From DYTH01 sp964552725 (GTDB lineage: Bacteria; Desulfobacterota; Syntrophia; Syntrophales; UBA5619), in the NCBI GenBank assembly GCA_964552725.1, contig CAZKHU010000011.1, positions 1 through 45,737 of the forward strand: 45,737 nt of DNA, read 5' to 3'. This document shows, piece after piece, positions 1-8,668 of this stretch. Within the stretch, counting starts at the first letter, position 1; each line of letters starts with the position of its first letter. The position numbers were made by a program, and so were the translations under genes. The notes under the pieces are model-generated. The model was not told where the DNA came from. It did not search any database and was given only the letters and a program-made list of their open reading frames with translations.

Positions 1-32
1 GATTAATTGGCCTTTTCAAGGAGCTGTTTTGC

Positions 33-1697
33 ATGAAAGATAAAATTGTCGCCCTGCTGGGGAAGGCTGTGCATAAGGCCGCAGCGGCGGGGCTTATGCC
101 TGATCTGGAAGAGGGCGGCATAGAACTGGAGAATGCCAGGGATCCGAAGCATGGGGATTACGCGTCCAACATAGCGATGGTAATGGCAGCGCGCGCCAGG
201 AAAAATCCTCGCGAGATCGCCAGGATAATTGCTGACGGAATAGTCGATGAAGCGAACATTCTGAAGAAAGTCGAAATTGCCGGTCCGGGCTTTCTCAATT
301 TCACCATTCGGGAAGGTGTCTGGGCAACCCTGCTTGCCGATGTGGAGCGTCTGGGCGATGCCTATGGAAAATCCGCAGTCGGGGCCGGGAAAAAGATTCA
401 GGTGGAGTTTGTCAGCGCCAATCCGACCGGGCCCCTGCATATCGGTCATGCCCGCGGGGCCGTTGTCGGCGATGTCATGGCCAATATTCTGTCTGCTGCC
501 GGATATGATGTTTCTCGCGAGTATTACATCAATGACGCGGGGAATCAGATGAACAATCTCGGCAAATCGGTTTTCCGGCGATATCAGGAGTTGCAGGGGC
601 GGCAGGTGGAGCTGTCAGAAGGTCTCTATCAGGGTGATTACATTAAGGATATTGCAGCGGAAATCCTGAGGAAGGATAGCGATGCCCATCTTGATAAAGA
701 CGAGGAGGATGTCGTTCCCGGTTTCACCGTTCACGCGGCCGGAGCGATCCTGGAGGGGATCAAGGAAGACCTGCGGCTGTTCGGCGTTTCGTTTGACGTC
801 TACTTCAGTGAGAGGGAGCTTTATAAGAACGACGGCGTAGGAAAACTTCTTGAGTCGCTGGAAGAAAAGGGAATCATCTACCGGGAAGACGGGACCGTCT
901 GGTTCAAGACGACGCTCTTCGGGGACGAGAAGGACCGGGTCGTGATCCGCAAAAACGGGATTCCGACCTACTTCGCCGCCGACATTGCCTATCACCAGAA
1001 TAAATTTCTCAGGGGTTTCGAGAGGGTAATCGACATTTGGGGCGCCGATCATCACGGCTATATTCCCCGCATGTCCGCCGCTGTACAGGCACTGGGTCAT
1101 AAAGAGGATTCGCTGCAGGTAATCCTGGTGCAGCTCGTCAATCTGCTCCGGGACGGAATGCCGGTCGCGATGTCGACGCGCTCCGGGGAGTTTGTTACCC
1201 TCCGCGAGGTTGTCGATGAAGTGGGAAGGGACGCCGCCCGGTACAATTTTTTGATGAGACGCTCCGACAGCCACCTCGATTTCGATCTGGAGGTTGCCAA
1301 AAAACAGTCGGTTGAAAACCCTGTTTACTATGTGCAGTACGCGCATGCGCGGATATGCAGCATCCTTAAAATGGCGGAGGAAAAGGGATTCAATGTGCCG
1401 CTTTTGTCTGAGGTCGATGCGGCGCTTCTTCAGCTTCCCATAGAGATAGAACTTATAAAGGCGATTATCCGTTTTCCGGGATTGATCGAGGGAGCGGCCC
1501 AGGCGCTGGAGCCGCACCGGCTGACGTTCTATTTGAACGATCTGGCAGCGTCCTTTCACAGTTACTACAATAAGAACAAGGTATTGTCCGATAATCTTCC
1601 CCTTTCCGGCGCAAGATTGTTTCTGGTGCATTCCATTCTTGCCGTTTTAAAGAATGCCCTTAAAATATTGGGGGTTTCTGCCCCGGAGAAGATGTAA
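33..1697 (+). CDS. argS: Arginyl-tRNA synthetase
   Basis: Class I aminoacyl-tRNA synthetase that charges tRNA-Arg in the cytosol. The 554-residue protein has the usual ArgRS length. It carries the HIGH signature in GPLHIGHARGA (H136 to H139). In place of a strict KMSKS loop it has MSTRSG near residues 380-385, a common relaxation in ArgRS. The C-terminal third has the anticodon-binding helical domain, including YVQYAHARICSI and a DLAASFHSYYNKNKV stretch. The start ATG is preceded by AAGGAG at 19-24. The downstream SPOR gene starts 13 bases after the stop, so the two are probably cotranscribed. Identification is by motif and overall sequence, and is secure. Confidence 0.97.
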   Translation: MKDKIVALLGKAVHKAAAAGLMPDLEEGGIELENARDPKHGDYASNIAMVMAARARKNPREIARIIADGIVDEANILKKVEIAGPGFLNFTIREGVWATLLADVERLGDAYGKSAVGAGKKIQVEFVSANPTGPLHIGHARGAVVGDVMANILSAAGYDVSREYYINDAGNQMNNLGKSVFRRYQELQGRQVELSEGLYQGDYIKDIAAEILRKDSDAHLDKDEEDVVPGFTVHAAGAILEGIKEDLRLFGVSFDVYFSERELYKNDGVGKLLESLEEKGIIYREDGTVWFKTTLFGDEKDRVVIRKNGIPTYFAADIAYHQNKFLRGFERVIDIWGADHHGYIPRMSAAVQALGHKEDSLQVILVQLVNLLRDGMPVAMSTRSGEFVTLREVVDEVGRDAARYNFLMRRSDSHLDFDLEVAKKQSVENPVYYVQYAHARICSILKMAEEKGFNVPLLSEVDAALLQLPIEIELIKAIIRFPGLIEGAAQALEPHRLTFYLNDLAASFHSYYNKNKVLSDNLPLSGARLFLVHSILAVLKNALKILGVSAPEKM

Positions 1698-1710
1698 CGG
1701 GGCTCTGCCT

Positions 1711-2574
1711 ATGGTTACAAAAAACGGGCGCGCATTGGAATTGAAGCTTGGGAAGCTGGGCCTGCTTCTGTTTGTCGGTGGCATGTCCGCGCTATTATTT
1801 TCCGCGTTTCTTCTGGGGCTGCTTGTCGGGAAGCATCTGGACGCCTATCCGGAGAGATACCCCGATGGCCTTGTGGACTTGGTGCGCGGTCGCTTTTCCG
1901 GGCTGGCGCTGGCTCCGCAAAAGCAGACCGCGCCGCCTTCCGGAGAAGAAAGGGCAAATAGCGGGGGGCATGTCTCGGAGGAAGAGGCCTTCGACCTGAC
2001 ATTTTATAAGACATTGGGCGACAAAAAGAGCGGTAATGATAATTCGGAAGATCCGGGGATCTCTGACGGCGTCAAGAGCGGCAGGGCTGTGGCGGCTGCT
2101 CTGCCCGCAGCCAAAAACAATCCTTTGTCCGATGAAACGCCGCCTGTCGGGGATGTTTCGGGAAACGCCGCCACGGCGAAGTCCGCCTTGGCGAATCGCG
2201 CTTCCGGAGGGGAAACCGGCAAGCCCGTCTTGCCCGAGCAAAAAAGGTTGCATGCAGAATCCGCATCCCCTGAATCATCGCCTCTGCCCGGTGGAGCCGA
2301 CTCCGAAAAAACAGTGAAAAAAGGAAATTTTCAGGTGCAGGTGGCGGCGTACAGGGATGTCAGCCAGGCTAAAAAGATGGAGAAAAGGCTGAAATCCCTT
2401 GGTTTTGCCGCAATGACTGTGCCGAAGGATATACCGGGCAAGGGGAGATGGTTTCGCGTTATTGCCATTGATTTTGATAGCAGGCAAAAAGCGGAGAGCG
2501 CGGCTGTGCAGATTGCCGGAAAAATAAAGGGCGTGCAGTGCATTATCCGTCGCAACAAGGGCGGCGAGGCTTAG
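1711..2574 (+). CDS. Membrane-anchored SPOR-domain protein
   Basis: Predicted 287-residue inner-membrane protein with a short cytoplasmic N-terminus, one transmembrane helix at about residues 16-40, a long low-complexity linker rich in Ala, Pro, Gly and Ser, and a C-terminal SPOR domain (about 205-283, starting FQVQVAAYRD). SPOR domains bind septal peptidoglycan lacking stem peptides, so a periplasmic cell-wall or division role like FtsN or DedD is plausible, but it is not provable here. I chose the ATG at 1711 because the hydrophobic helix follows at a normal distance; the reading frame stays open upstream into argS but that part looks like overlap. It lies between argS and ffh, close to both. 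Confidence 0.85.
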   Translation: MVTKNGRALELKLGKLGLLLFVGGMSALLFSAFLLGLLVGKHLDAYPERYPDGLVDLVRGRFSGLALAPQKQTAPPSGEERANSGGHVSEEEAFDLTFYKTLGDKKSGNDNSEDPGISDGVKSGRAVAAALPAAKNNPLSDETPPVGDVSGNAATAKSALANRASGGETGKPVLPEQKRLHAESASPESSPLPGGADSEKTVKKGNFQVQVAAYRDVSQAKKMEKRLKSLGFAAMTVPKDIPGKGRWFRVIAIDFDSRQKAESAAVQIAGKIKGVQCIIRRNKGGEA

Positions 2575-2585
2575 AAGGGAAAAAT

Positions 2586-3917
2586 ATGTTTGAGAATCTG
2601 TCCGATAAACTTGACGTCATTTTTCGGAAGTTGAAAGGGAAGGGGCGTCTGGATGAAGAAAATATCCAGACGGCATTGAAGGAAATAAGAATTGCCCTGC
2701 TTGAGGCCGATGTAAATTTTCGCGTTGTCCGGGATTTTATTGATGAAATAAAGAAGCGGGCCGTCGGGCAGGAGGTGCTTGAGAGCATTACCCCCGGCCA
2801 GCAGGTGGTAAAGATAGTTCATGAGCGGCTGATCGAACTGATGGGTACAACCAGCAGCCAGCTCCGGTTCGGAGGCCGCATTCCCGCGCCGATCATGCTG
2901 GTCGGGCTCCAGGGCTGCGGAAAAACAACGACGGCGGTTAAACTGGCCAGACTTGTTGCCGCCGGCGGGAAGCGGGTCTATCTTGTTTCAGCGGACGTTT
3001 ATCGGCCTGCCGCCATGGAGCAGTTGAAGGTGCTCGGCGAGAAGATCGGCGCCGGCATTTTTGATGCGGCCGGGTTGTCCGAGCCTGTGGAAATTTGCAG
3101 AATGGCCGTCGAAGAGGCGAGGCGCAACGGCTATGAGGTCATCATCGTCGATACCGCCGGCAGGCTGGCGATCGATACCCCGATGATGGAGGAATTAAAG
3201 AAGATCAAATCTTTAATCAACCCCACGGAGATCCTTTTTGTCGCGGATGCGATGACTGGGCAGGATGCCGTCAATGTCGCGGGGCGCTTTGATGAACTCC
3301 TCGGGATTGACGGCGTCATAATGACGAAGATGGATGGGGATGCGCGCGGCGGAGCGGCCCTTTCCCTCAAGGCCGTTATCGGCAAGCCGATCAAGTTTGT
3401 CGGCGCCGGTGAGAAGATAGACGCCCTGGAGGTGTTTCACCCCGAGAGAATGGCTTCCCGGATTCTCGGGATGGGTGACGTTTTGACCCTGGTGGAAAAG
3501 GCCAGGGAGGCCGTTGATGAGAAACAGCAGCGGGAACTGGAGAAGAAGCTCCGGAAAAACGAGTTTACCCTCGATGACCTGCGGACGCAGATGAAGCAGA
3601 TAAGCAAGATGGGGCCTTTGGAGGATGTTATCGGGATGTTGCCGGGAATGAAGAAAATAAAGGCGCTGAAGGAGCTCAAGCCCGACGAACGCGAACTTGT
3701 CCGGACAGGGGCGATTATCGATTCAATGACGCCACTGGAACGGAGAAATTATCTGATCATCGACGGCAGCCGGCGAAAGCGGATTGCGAGAGGAAGCGGT
3801 ACGACGGTTCAGGATGTCAACACCCTGCTGAAAAATTACGTGGAGATGCGAAAATTGATGAAGCGGTTTACCAGGGGGGGAATAAAATCACTGCGCAGGG
3901 GAAATTTTCGCTTTTAA
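2586..3917 (+). CDS. ffh: Signal recognition particle protein Ffh (SRP54)
   Basis: GTPase subunit of the signal recognition particle; with 4.5S RNA it delivers nascent membrane proteins to FtsY and the Sec translocon. The 443-residue protein has an N domain (1-90), a G domain with P-loop GLQGCGKTT (107-115), DTAGR (189-193) and TKMDGDARGG (from 247), and a methionine-rich M domain with GMLPGMKKIKALK. The start ATG at 2586 follows GAAGGGA at 2573-2579, and the protein begins MFENLSDKLD as in the family. It begins 11 bases after the SPOR gene and precedes rpsP, a standard bacterial order. No SRP RNA gene was seen in the window. Confidence 0.97.
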   Translation: MFENLSDKLDVIFRKLKGKGRLDEENIQTALKEIRIALLEADVNFRVVRDFIDEIKKRAVGQEVLESITPGQQVVKIVHERLIELMGTTSSQLRFGGRIPAPIMLVGLQGCGKTTTAVKLARLVAAGGKRVYLVSADVYRPAAMEQLKVLGEKIGAGIFDAAGLSEPVEICRMAVEEARRNGYEVIIVDTAGRLAIDTPMMEELKKIKSLINPTEILFVADAMTGQDAVNVAGRFDELLGIDGVIMTKMDGDARGGAALSLKAVIGKPIKFVGAGEKIDALEVFHPERMASRILGMGDVLTLVEKAREAVDEKQQRELEKKLRKNEFTLDDLRTQMKQISKMGPLEDVIGMLPGMKKIKALKELKPDERELVRTGAIIDSMTPLERRNYLIIDGSRRKRIARGSGTTVQDVNTLLKNYVEMRKLMKRFTRGGIKSLRRGNFRF

Positions 3918-3986
3918 TATAAAAAAAAATATGATACTTGTCTCCGCTCGTTTAAGAATACTTTTAGGAGGTGGCAGTTAAGCTAT

Positions 3987-4232
3987 ATGGCGGTAAAAAT
4001 TAGATTGACAAGAAAAGGCAGCAAAGGGAAGCCGATCTACAGGTTGGTGGCTGCGGACTCGGAATCGCCGAGAGACGGGGAGTTTTTGGAAATACTGGGG
4101 AATTATGACCCAAACAAAAATCCCGCCGAGGTGGTTTTAAAAGAGGAGCGCATCAAACAGTGGATTTCCGTTGGCGCCAGACCTTCGCTGACTGTATCTC
4201 AATTGCTCAAAAAAAAGGGGATCGGTGTTTAG
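3987..4232 (+). CDS. rpsP: 30S ribosomal protein S16
   Basis: Small-subunit ribosomal protein of 81 residues with the family start MAVKIRLTRKGSKGKPIYR and the conserved LGNYDP segment. A strong AGGAGGT lies at 3966-3972, about 14 bases before the ATG, longer than usual; the GTG inside that region is out of frame, so the ATG at 3987 is kept. First gene of the rpsP-khpA-rimM-trmD-rplS block. Confidence 0.96.
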   Translation: MAVKIRLTRKGSKGKPIYRLVAADSESPRDGEFLEILGNYDPNKNPAEVVLKEERIKQWISVGARPSLTVSQLLKKKGIGV

Positions 4233-4260
4233 TTTTTTCTGATGAGGGAGGCTAAAGGCG

Positions 4261-4491
4261 ATGAAAGAGTTGATTGCTTATATTGCTCGCGCTCTTGTGG
4301 ATAACCCCGATATGGTTGATGTTACAGAGGTAGTCGGGGAGCAGACTTCCGTTCTGGAATTGAGAGTCGCCAAAGAAGATCTCGGTAAAGTCATCGGCAA
4401 GCAGGGCAAGACCGCCAAGGCTATGAGGACTATATTAAGTGCTGCCTCAACGAAGATACACAAACGTTCGGTTCTGGAAATTGTTGAATAG
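4261..4491 (+). CDS. khpA: KH-domain RNA-binding protein KhpA (YlqC family)
   Basis: Small 76-residue protein made of a single KH domain. The RNA-binding GxxG loop is visible in VIGKQGK (G46 to G49). Family members bind RNA and in Gram-positive bacteria pair with KhpB (Jag). The position between rpsP and rimM is conserved across many bacteria and supports the assignment. A GGGAGG box lies about a dozen bases before the ATG. Its role in this organism cannot be specified beyond RNA binding. Confidence 0.92.
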   Translation: MKELIAYIARALVDNPDMVDVTEVVGEQTSVLELRVAKEDLGKVIGKQGKTAKAMRTILSAASTKIHKRSVLEIVE

Positions 4492-4514
4492 TGACAGTTA
4501 ATTGAATAGTAACC

Positions 4515-5024
4515 ATGAAGCTCATTGAAATAGGCAAGGTTGTCCGTTCCCATGGCCTGGGGGGACGGATAAAGGTCTTGTCGTATCTGCAGTCCCCTGA
4601 TGTATTGGAGGCTGTTCCCGATTTATTTGTGGGTCCAAGCCCGGACGCGGCTGTTTCGTATCCCCTGAGCGGTTTTCAGAGCGGCAACGATTTCTTTATC
4701 CTGAAGCTTGCCGGGGTGGATGACCGTGATGCGGCCGACAGGCTCAAAGGGCGCCTTGTCTGGATGTCCGCCGAAAAGATGAAGCCGCTTGCAGAAGGCG
4801 AATATTACTGGCAGGATATTATCGGTCTTCAGGTTGTGACAGAGGAAGGCGGGTCTTTGGGGCGCATTGAAACGGTTTTCCCGACCGGGAGCAACGATGT
4901 CTATGTATGCAGGAGCGAAACGGGTGAAATACTGATTCCCGCCCTTGCCGAGGTGATAAAAAAGATCGATGTCGAGAACGGGATTATGGTTGTCCGGTTG
5001 CCGGAAGGGTTTTTTGAGCAATGA
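4515..5024 (+). CDS. rimM: 16S rRNA processing protein RimM
   Basis: Ribosome maturation factor that binds S19 and helps assemble the 30S head domain. The 169-residue protein opens with IGKVVRSHGLGG, typical of the N-terminal RimM barrel. It ends with a PRC-barrel containing YYWQDIIGL and GSNDVYVCR followed by ILIPALAEVI. Its stop overlaps the trmD start (ATGA at 5021-5024), which implies translational coupling. Confidence 0.96.
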   Translation: MKLIEIGKVVRSHGLGGRIKVLSYLQSPDVLEAVPDLFVGPSPDAAVSYPLSGFQSGNDFFILKLAGVDDRDAADRLKGRLVWMSAEKMKPLAEGEYYWQDIIGLQVVTEEGGSLGRIETVFPTGSNDVYVCRSETGEILIPALAEVIKKIDVENGIMVVRLPEGFFEQ

Positions 5025-5740
5025 TCCGTTTTGATATTCTGACCATCTTTCCCGAAATGTTCGAATCTCCCCTCCGGTGCAGCATCCTGAAGAAGGCAAT
5101 CGACAGGGAGATTGTTGATGTTCATCTTCACGATATCAGGGAATATGCAGAAGACCGGCATCGAATGACGGATGATTCCCCTTACGGCGGCGGGGGAGGA
5201 ATGGTGATGAAGGTCGAACCCATCGATCGCGCCCTCGGCGCCGTTCCTCTTTTGGATAGAGACGCGCCGGTTGTCCTGCTGACGCCGCAGGGCGAGCCGC
5301 TCTGTCAAGAGATTGCAAAAGAGCTGGCAGGGCAGGCGCAGATTGTCATGATCTGCGGTCATTACGAAGGGGTTGACGAGAGGGTGAGAAGACACCTCGT
5401 TAATCGGGAGATTTCGATAGGGGATTACGTGCTTACAGGGGGTGAGCTTTCAGCGCTGGTTCTGCTGGACGCCGTTTGCCGGTTTGTGCCGGGCGTTCTT
5501 GGAAACAGCGAATCTGCTGTGACCGATTCCTTTGCGGAGGGTTTGCTTGAGCATCCTCATTACACAAGGCCGCCGGAGTATCGCGGCTGGAAGGTTCCCG
5601 ATGTGCTTCTGTCCGGCAACCACCGGGAGATAGAGGATTGGCGGCGCCGACAGTCCTTGATCAGAACAAGAGACAAAAGGCCGGATCTGATTGGGAAGGC
5701 CGTTTTGAATGATAAAGACAGGATGTGCCTGACCGAATAA
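5021..5740 (+). CDS. trmD: tRNA (guanine-N1)-methyltransferase TrmD
   Basis: SPOUT-family enzyme that makes m1G37 in tRNAs with G36, preventing +1 frameshifts. The 239-residue protein begins IRFDILTIFPEMF. It has SPYGGGGGMVMK (about 52-63) and the trefoil-knot AdoMet site in ICGHYEGVDERV and GDYVLTGGELSALVLLD (about 110-150). The C-terminal EDWRRRQSL segment is also typical. Start and stop codons fit the overlapping rimM and the downstream rplS. Confidence 0.97.
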   Translation: MIRFDILTIFPEMFESPLRCSILKKAIDREIVDVHLHDIREYAEDRHRMTDDSPYGGGGGMVMKVEPIDRALGAVPLLDRDAPVVLLTPQGEPLCQEIAKELAGQAQIVMICGHYEGVDERVRRHLVNREISIGDYVLTGGELSALVLLDAVCRFVPGVLGNSESAVTDSFAEGLLEHPHYTRPPEYRGWKVPDVLLSGNHREIEDWRRRQSLIRTRDKRPDLIGKAVLNDKDRMCLTE

Positions 5741-5835
5741 AGATTGTTTAATAATGGTATCCGGCTTGAATAAACGGGGTTGAGGATATAACTAAAAAAT
5801 ACCGCAGATGGTAGATTGAAGGAGTTAAAGAGAAA

Positions 5836-6180
5836 ATGAATCCTATTGAATTTATTGAAAAAGAGCAGATGAGGGGAGATATCCCTGATTTCAATACAGG
5901 GGACACGGTAAAGGTGTTTATCCGGATTGTCGAGGGGCAGAAGCAGCGTATTCAGGCTTTCGAAGGCGCCGTTATCCGCCGCCGCCGCGGGGATATCCGC
6001 GCGAGTTTCACCGTCCGGAAAGTTTCTTACGGGATCGGCGTAGAGAAGACCTTCCCGCTGCACTCACCCTCCATAGATCATGTTGAGGTGATTTCCCGAG
6101 GCAAGGTCAGACGCTCCCGGCTTTATTATCTGAGAAATTTGAGGGGCAAACGCGCCAAGATCAAGGAAGCCGAAAAATAG
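5836..6180 (+). CDS. rplS: 50S ribosomal protein L19
   Basis: Large-subunit protein at the 30S-50S interface. The 114-residue sequence contains the L19 hallmarks PDFNTGDTVKV, RIQAFEGAVI, GIGVEKTFPLHSP and RRSRLYYLRNLRGK. The ATG follows AAGGAG in the preceding 20 bases. A 95-base gap separates it from trmD; I see no convincing promoter or terminator there. Confidence 0.97.
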   Translation: MNPIEFIEKEQMRGDIPDFNTGDTVKVFIRIVEGQKQRIQAFEGAVIRRRRGDIRASFTVRKVSYGIGVEKTFPLHSPSIDHVEVISRGKVRRSRLYYLRNLRGKRAKIKEAEK

Positions 6181-6219
6181 CGGTTTTTTAAAAAGGCGTC
6201 TGTTGGGGGACTTGTTATA

Positions 6220-6861
6220 ATGGCCAGGAACCCGGATATGGTCAGCTTTGAGCGCAGCGCCGGCCGGCGGGGTTATCGAGTTATCGCCGGCATTGACGAG
6301 GCGGGTCGCGGCCCTCTGGCGGGACCGGTTGTCGCTGCCGCAGTAATCATGCCACAGGGGTATGAACATCCGGAGATAAACGACTCCAAAAAACTTTCCG
6401 CCAAAAGACGCGAAAGGTTGTATGAAACGATACAGGAAGACGCGCTGGCCGTCGGCGTCGGCGTTTCGGAAGTGCAGGTCATAGATTCGATAAACATACT
6501 GAGAGCAACGCTTCTGGCGATGAAAGAAGCCGTTTGCTCTCTTTTTTTAACTCCTGATTATCTGCTTATAGACGGTCTGAACGACATCGATCTGGAGATG
6601 CCCCAGGAAGCCATAGTTCGAGGCGATTCGCTCAGTATTTCAATAGCGGCTGCCTCGATTGTTGCCAAAGTCTCACGGGACAGGCTGATGGAGATGTATC
6701 ACCGTCAGTTTCCCGGCTATAACTTTCTTCACAACAAAGGATACGGAACGAAAGAGCATCGGGAGGCAATCGTCAAATACGGGCGATGCAAGATTCACCG
6801 GCGCTCTTTTCATGTCGCCGGGATTGACGATCTCGTTGCAAGCGGCAGTCTGCCGTTATGA
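6220..6861 (+). CDS. rnhB: Ribonuclease HII
   Basis: Removes ribonucleotides from DNA and RNA from RNA-DNA hybrids. The 213-residue protein has the type 2 RNase H active site: D26 and E27 in IDEAGRGPLAGPVV, D118 in LLIDGLND and D154 in KVSRDR. It also has the conserved NDSKKL segment and the C-terminal NKGYGTKEH motif. The rplS-rnhB-yraN order is widespread in proteobacteria. Confidence 0.96.
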   Translation: MARNPDMVSFERSAGRRGYRVIAGIDEAGRGPLAGPVVAAAVIMPQGYEHPEINDSKKLSAKRRERLYETIQEDALAVGVGVSEVQVIDSINILRATLLAMKEAVCSLFLTPDYLLIDGLNDIDLEMPQEAIVRGDSLSISIAAASIVAKVSRDRLMEMYHRQFPGYNFLHNKGYGTKEHREAIVKYGRCKIHRRSFHVAGIDDLVASGSLPL

Positions 6862-6888
6862 CTGCCTGTTTTCGGAAAGAAATCTGCC

Positions 6889-7257
6889 ATGACTTTTGCT
6901 CGACTGAGTGTGGGGAGGAGGGGCGAAGAACTGGCAGCCGCCTATCTTGCCAAAGTCGGATACAGGATCATTGAGCGAAATTACAGGTGTGTTTTCGGGG
7001 AGCTCGATATTGTCGCCGAAGAGGGCGACAGCATAGTTTTTATCGAGGTAAAGAGCAGGCGCTCCGCGGCCTACGGCGATCCCCAACTGGCGGTCGATTT
7101 CAGGAAGCAGAAAAAAATTTCCATGGCTGCCCTCGATTATCTCGAAAAGAAACGCCAGCACAATCGCAATGCCAGGTTCGACGTCGTTGCAGTAAAACTC
7201 CTGCCTGCCGGGACAACCATAGAACTTATCAAAAATGCCTTTGAACTGGCCTTCTAA
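6889..7257 (+). CDS. yraN: YraN/UPF0102 family endonuclease-like protein
   Basis: 122-residue protein of the UPF0102 family, which shares the restriction-endonuclease-like fold. GELDIVAEEGDSIVFIEVKSR provides the E-D-ExK pattern expected of that metal site. The function is not firmly established in the family, although a link to DNA repair or recombination has been suggested. The stop codon overlaps by 3 to 4 bases the stop of the convergent ugd gene. Confidence 0.88.
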   Translation: MTFARLSVGRRGEELAAAYLAKVGYRIIERNYRCVFGELDIVAEEGDSIVFIEVKSRRSAAYGDPQLAVDFRKQKKISMAALDYLEKKRQHNRNARFDVVAVKLLPAGTTIELIKNAFELAF

Positions 7258-8627
7258 AAATGGGTCAGGTGAGGCTTGCCGATCGGATATACATTGAACC
7301 CGATTTCGTAACAGGAACGATGATCGAGGATGTTTCTTCCATCGAAAATGAAGGCAGGCTTTTCCATGCTGTCGTAAATTCTCTGGTAATCGAGTTCTCT
7401 GTATATTTCCCATTCCGTCATGACGGCAATTGCGTGGCATCCTGCCGCGGCGCTGTACGGATCGGCAACGTAGTCAACAACGCCCTGATTTCCGGAAAGA
7501 TCCTTGCGGGCGTTTTTCAGCGCCTGGGGATCGGTGACGACAACGATGGCCCTTTCCTCGATAAGCCGGCGGGCGATGTAAATTGCGGGGCTTTCCCGGG
7601 TGTCGCCCGTGTTGGCCTTGAAGGCGAAGCCAAAGAGGGCGATTTTCTTTCCGGCGAGGGTGTTGAACATTGCCCCGAGCATGCCCTGGATGAAGCGCTC
7701 CTGCTGATAGTCGTTTATCCGGATGACCATCTCCCAGTAATCGGCGACCTCATTAAGTCCATAGTTTCGGCAGAGATAGACAAGATTCAGAATGTCTTTC
7801 CTGAAACAGGAACCGCCGAAGCCGATGCTTGCATTCAGGAATTTTGAGCCTATCCGGCTGTCCATGCCGACGGCGCGGGAAACCTCCGTGACATTTGCCT
7901 CCGCCTTTTCGCAAAGGGCGGAAATGGTATTGATCGAAGAGATTCTCTGGGCGAGAAAGGCGTTGGCGACAAGCTTGGAAAGTTCACTGCTCCAGATATT
8001 GGAGGTCAATATCCGCTCCCGGGGAACCCATTGCGCGAAAATGTCGGCAAGAATTCCCCTTGCCCTGAGCCCCTCCTCGGTTTCCCGGGAACCGATCAGC
8101 ACGCGGTCCGGGTTCTCCAGGTCGCTTACGGCGCTTCCCTCGGCGAGAAACTCCGGGTTGGAAAGGACGTCAAAATGGATTTCCTTCTCCCTGCTGTTGA
8201 GTATTCTTTCCATCGCCAGGGCGGTTTTTACCGGCAGCGTGCTCTTTTCGATCACGATTTTCGCTGATTGCGAAAACTCCAGAATCTGCCGGGCGGTTTT
8301 TTCCCAGTACTGAAGGTCCGCCGCGAGGCCGGCGCCGAGACCAAAGGATTTGGTCGGTGTGTTGACGCTGACGAAGATGATGTCGTTTTCCCTGATGCCC
8401 CGTTCGATGTCGGTGCTGAAAAAGAGGTTTCTGCCCCGGGAAGCGCGGACAAGCTCAGCGAGCCCCGGTTCGTAGATCGGCAGATTATCCGAGTTCCAGG
8501 CGGCAATCCGCTCCGGATCGATGTCCACCACCGTAACCCGGCAGTGCGGGCACTTGCCGGCGATCATCGCCATCGTGGGACCGCCGACATAACCGGCGCC
8601 TATACAGAGAATATTTATTTGATCCAT
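7254..8627 (-). CDS. ugd: UDP-glucose 6-dehydrogenase (eukaryote-like subgroup)
   Basis: Oxidises UDP-glucose to UDP-glucuronate with two NAD+. The protein is 457 residues from the ATG at 8627, preceded on the minus strand by GAGG about 8 bases upstream; a TTG seven codons earlier has no better signal. Visible motifs are the Rossmann GAGYVGG (10-16), the FLAEG segment, and the catalytic Cys274 in GFGGSCFRKD. Several stretches (KDILNLVYLC, FGFAFKANTGDTRES) resemble the longer animal-type UGDH more than the short E. coli enzyme. It is followed on the same strand by uxs, making a UDP-glucose to UDP-xylose pair; uxs lies upstream in transcription. Confidence 0.93.
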   Translation of the reverse strand: MDQINILCIGAGYVGGPTMAMIAGKCPHCRVTVVDIDPERIAAWNSDNLPIYEPGLAELVRASRGRNLFFSTDIERGIRENDIIFVSVNTPTKSFGLGAGLAADLQYWEKTARQILEFSQSAKIVIEKSTLPVKTALAMERILNSREKEIHFDVLSNPEFLAEGSAVSDLENPDRVLIGSRETEEGLRARGILADIFAQWVPRERILTSNIWSSELSKLVANAFLAQRISSINTISALCEKAEANVTEVSRAVGMDSRIGSKFLNASIGFGGSCFRKDILNLVYLCRNYGLNEVADYWEMVIRINDYQQERFIQGMLGAMFNTLAGKKIALFGFAFKANTGDTRESPAIYIARRLIEERAIVVVTDPQALKNARKDLSGNQGVVDYVADPYSAAAGCHAIAVMTEWEIYRELDYQRIYDSMEKPAFIFDGRNILDHRSCYEIGFNVYPIGKPHLTHF

Positions 8628-8668
8628 TACATCCTCATTATTTTGCAAGAAATATGGTCAGATGCGTC

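Noticed and set aside
615..1631. A 338-codon open frame antisense to argS
   Set aside because: argS is clearly coding on the plus strand; the antisense frame has no recognisable domain or start signal.
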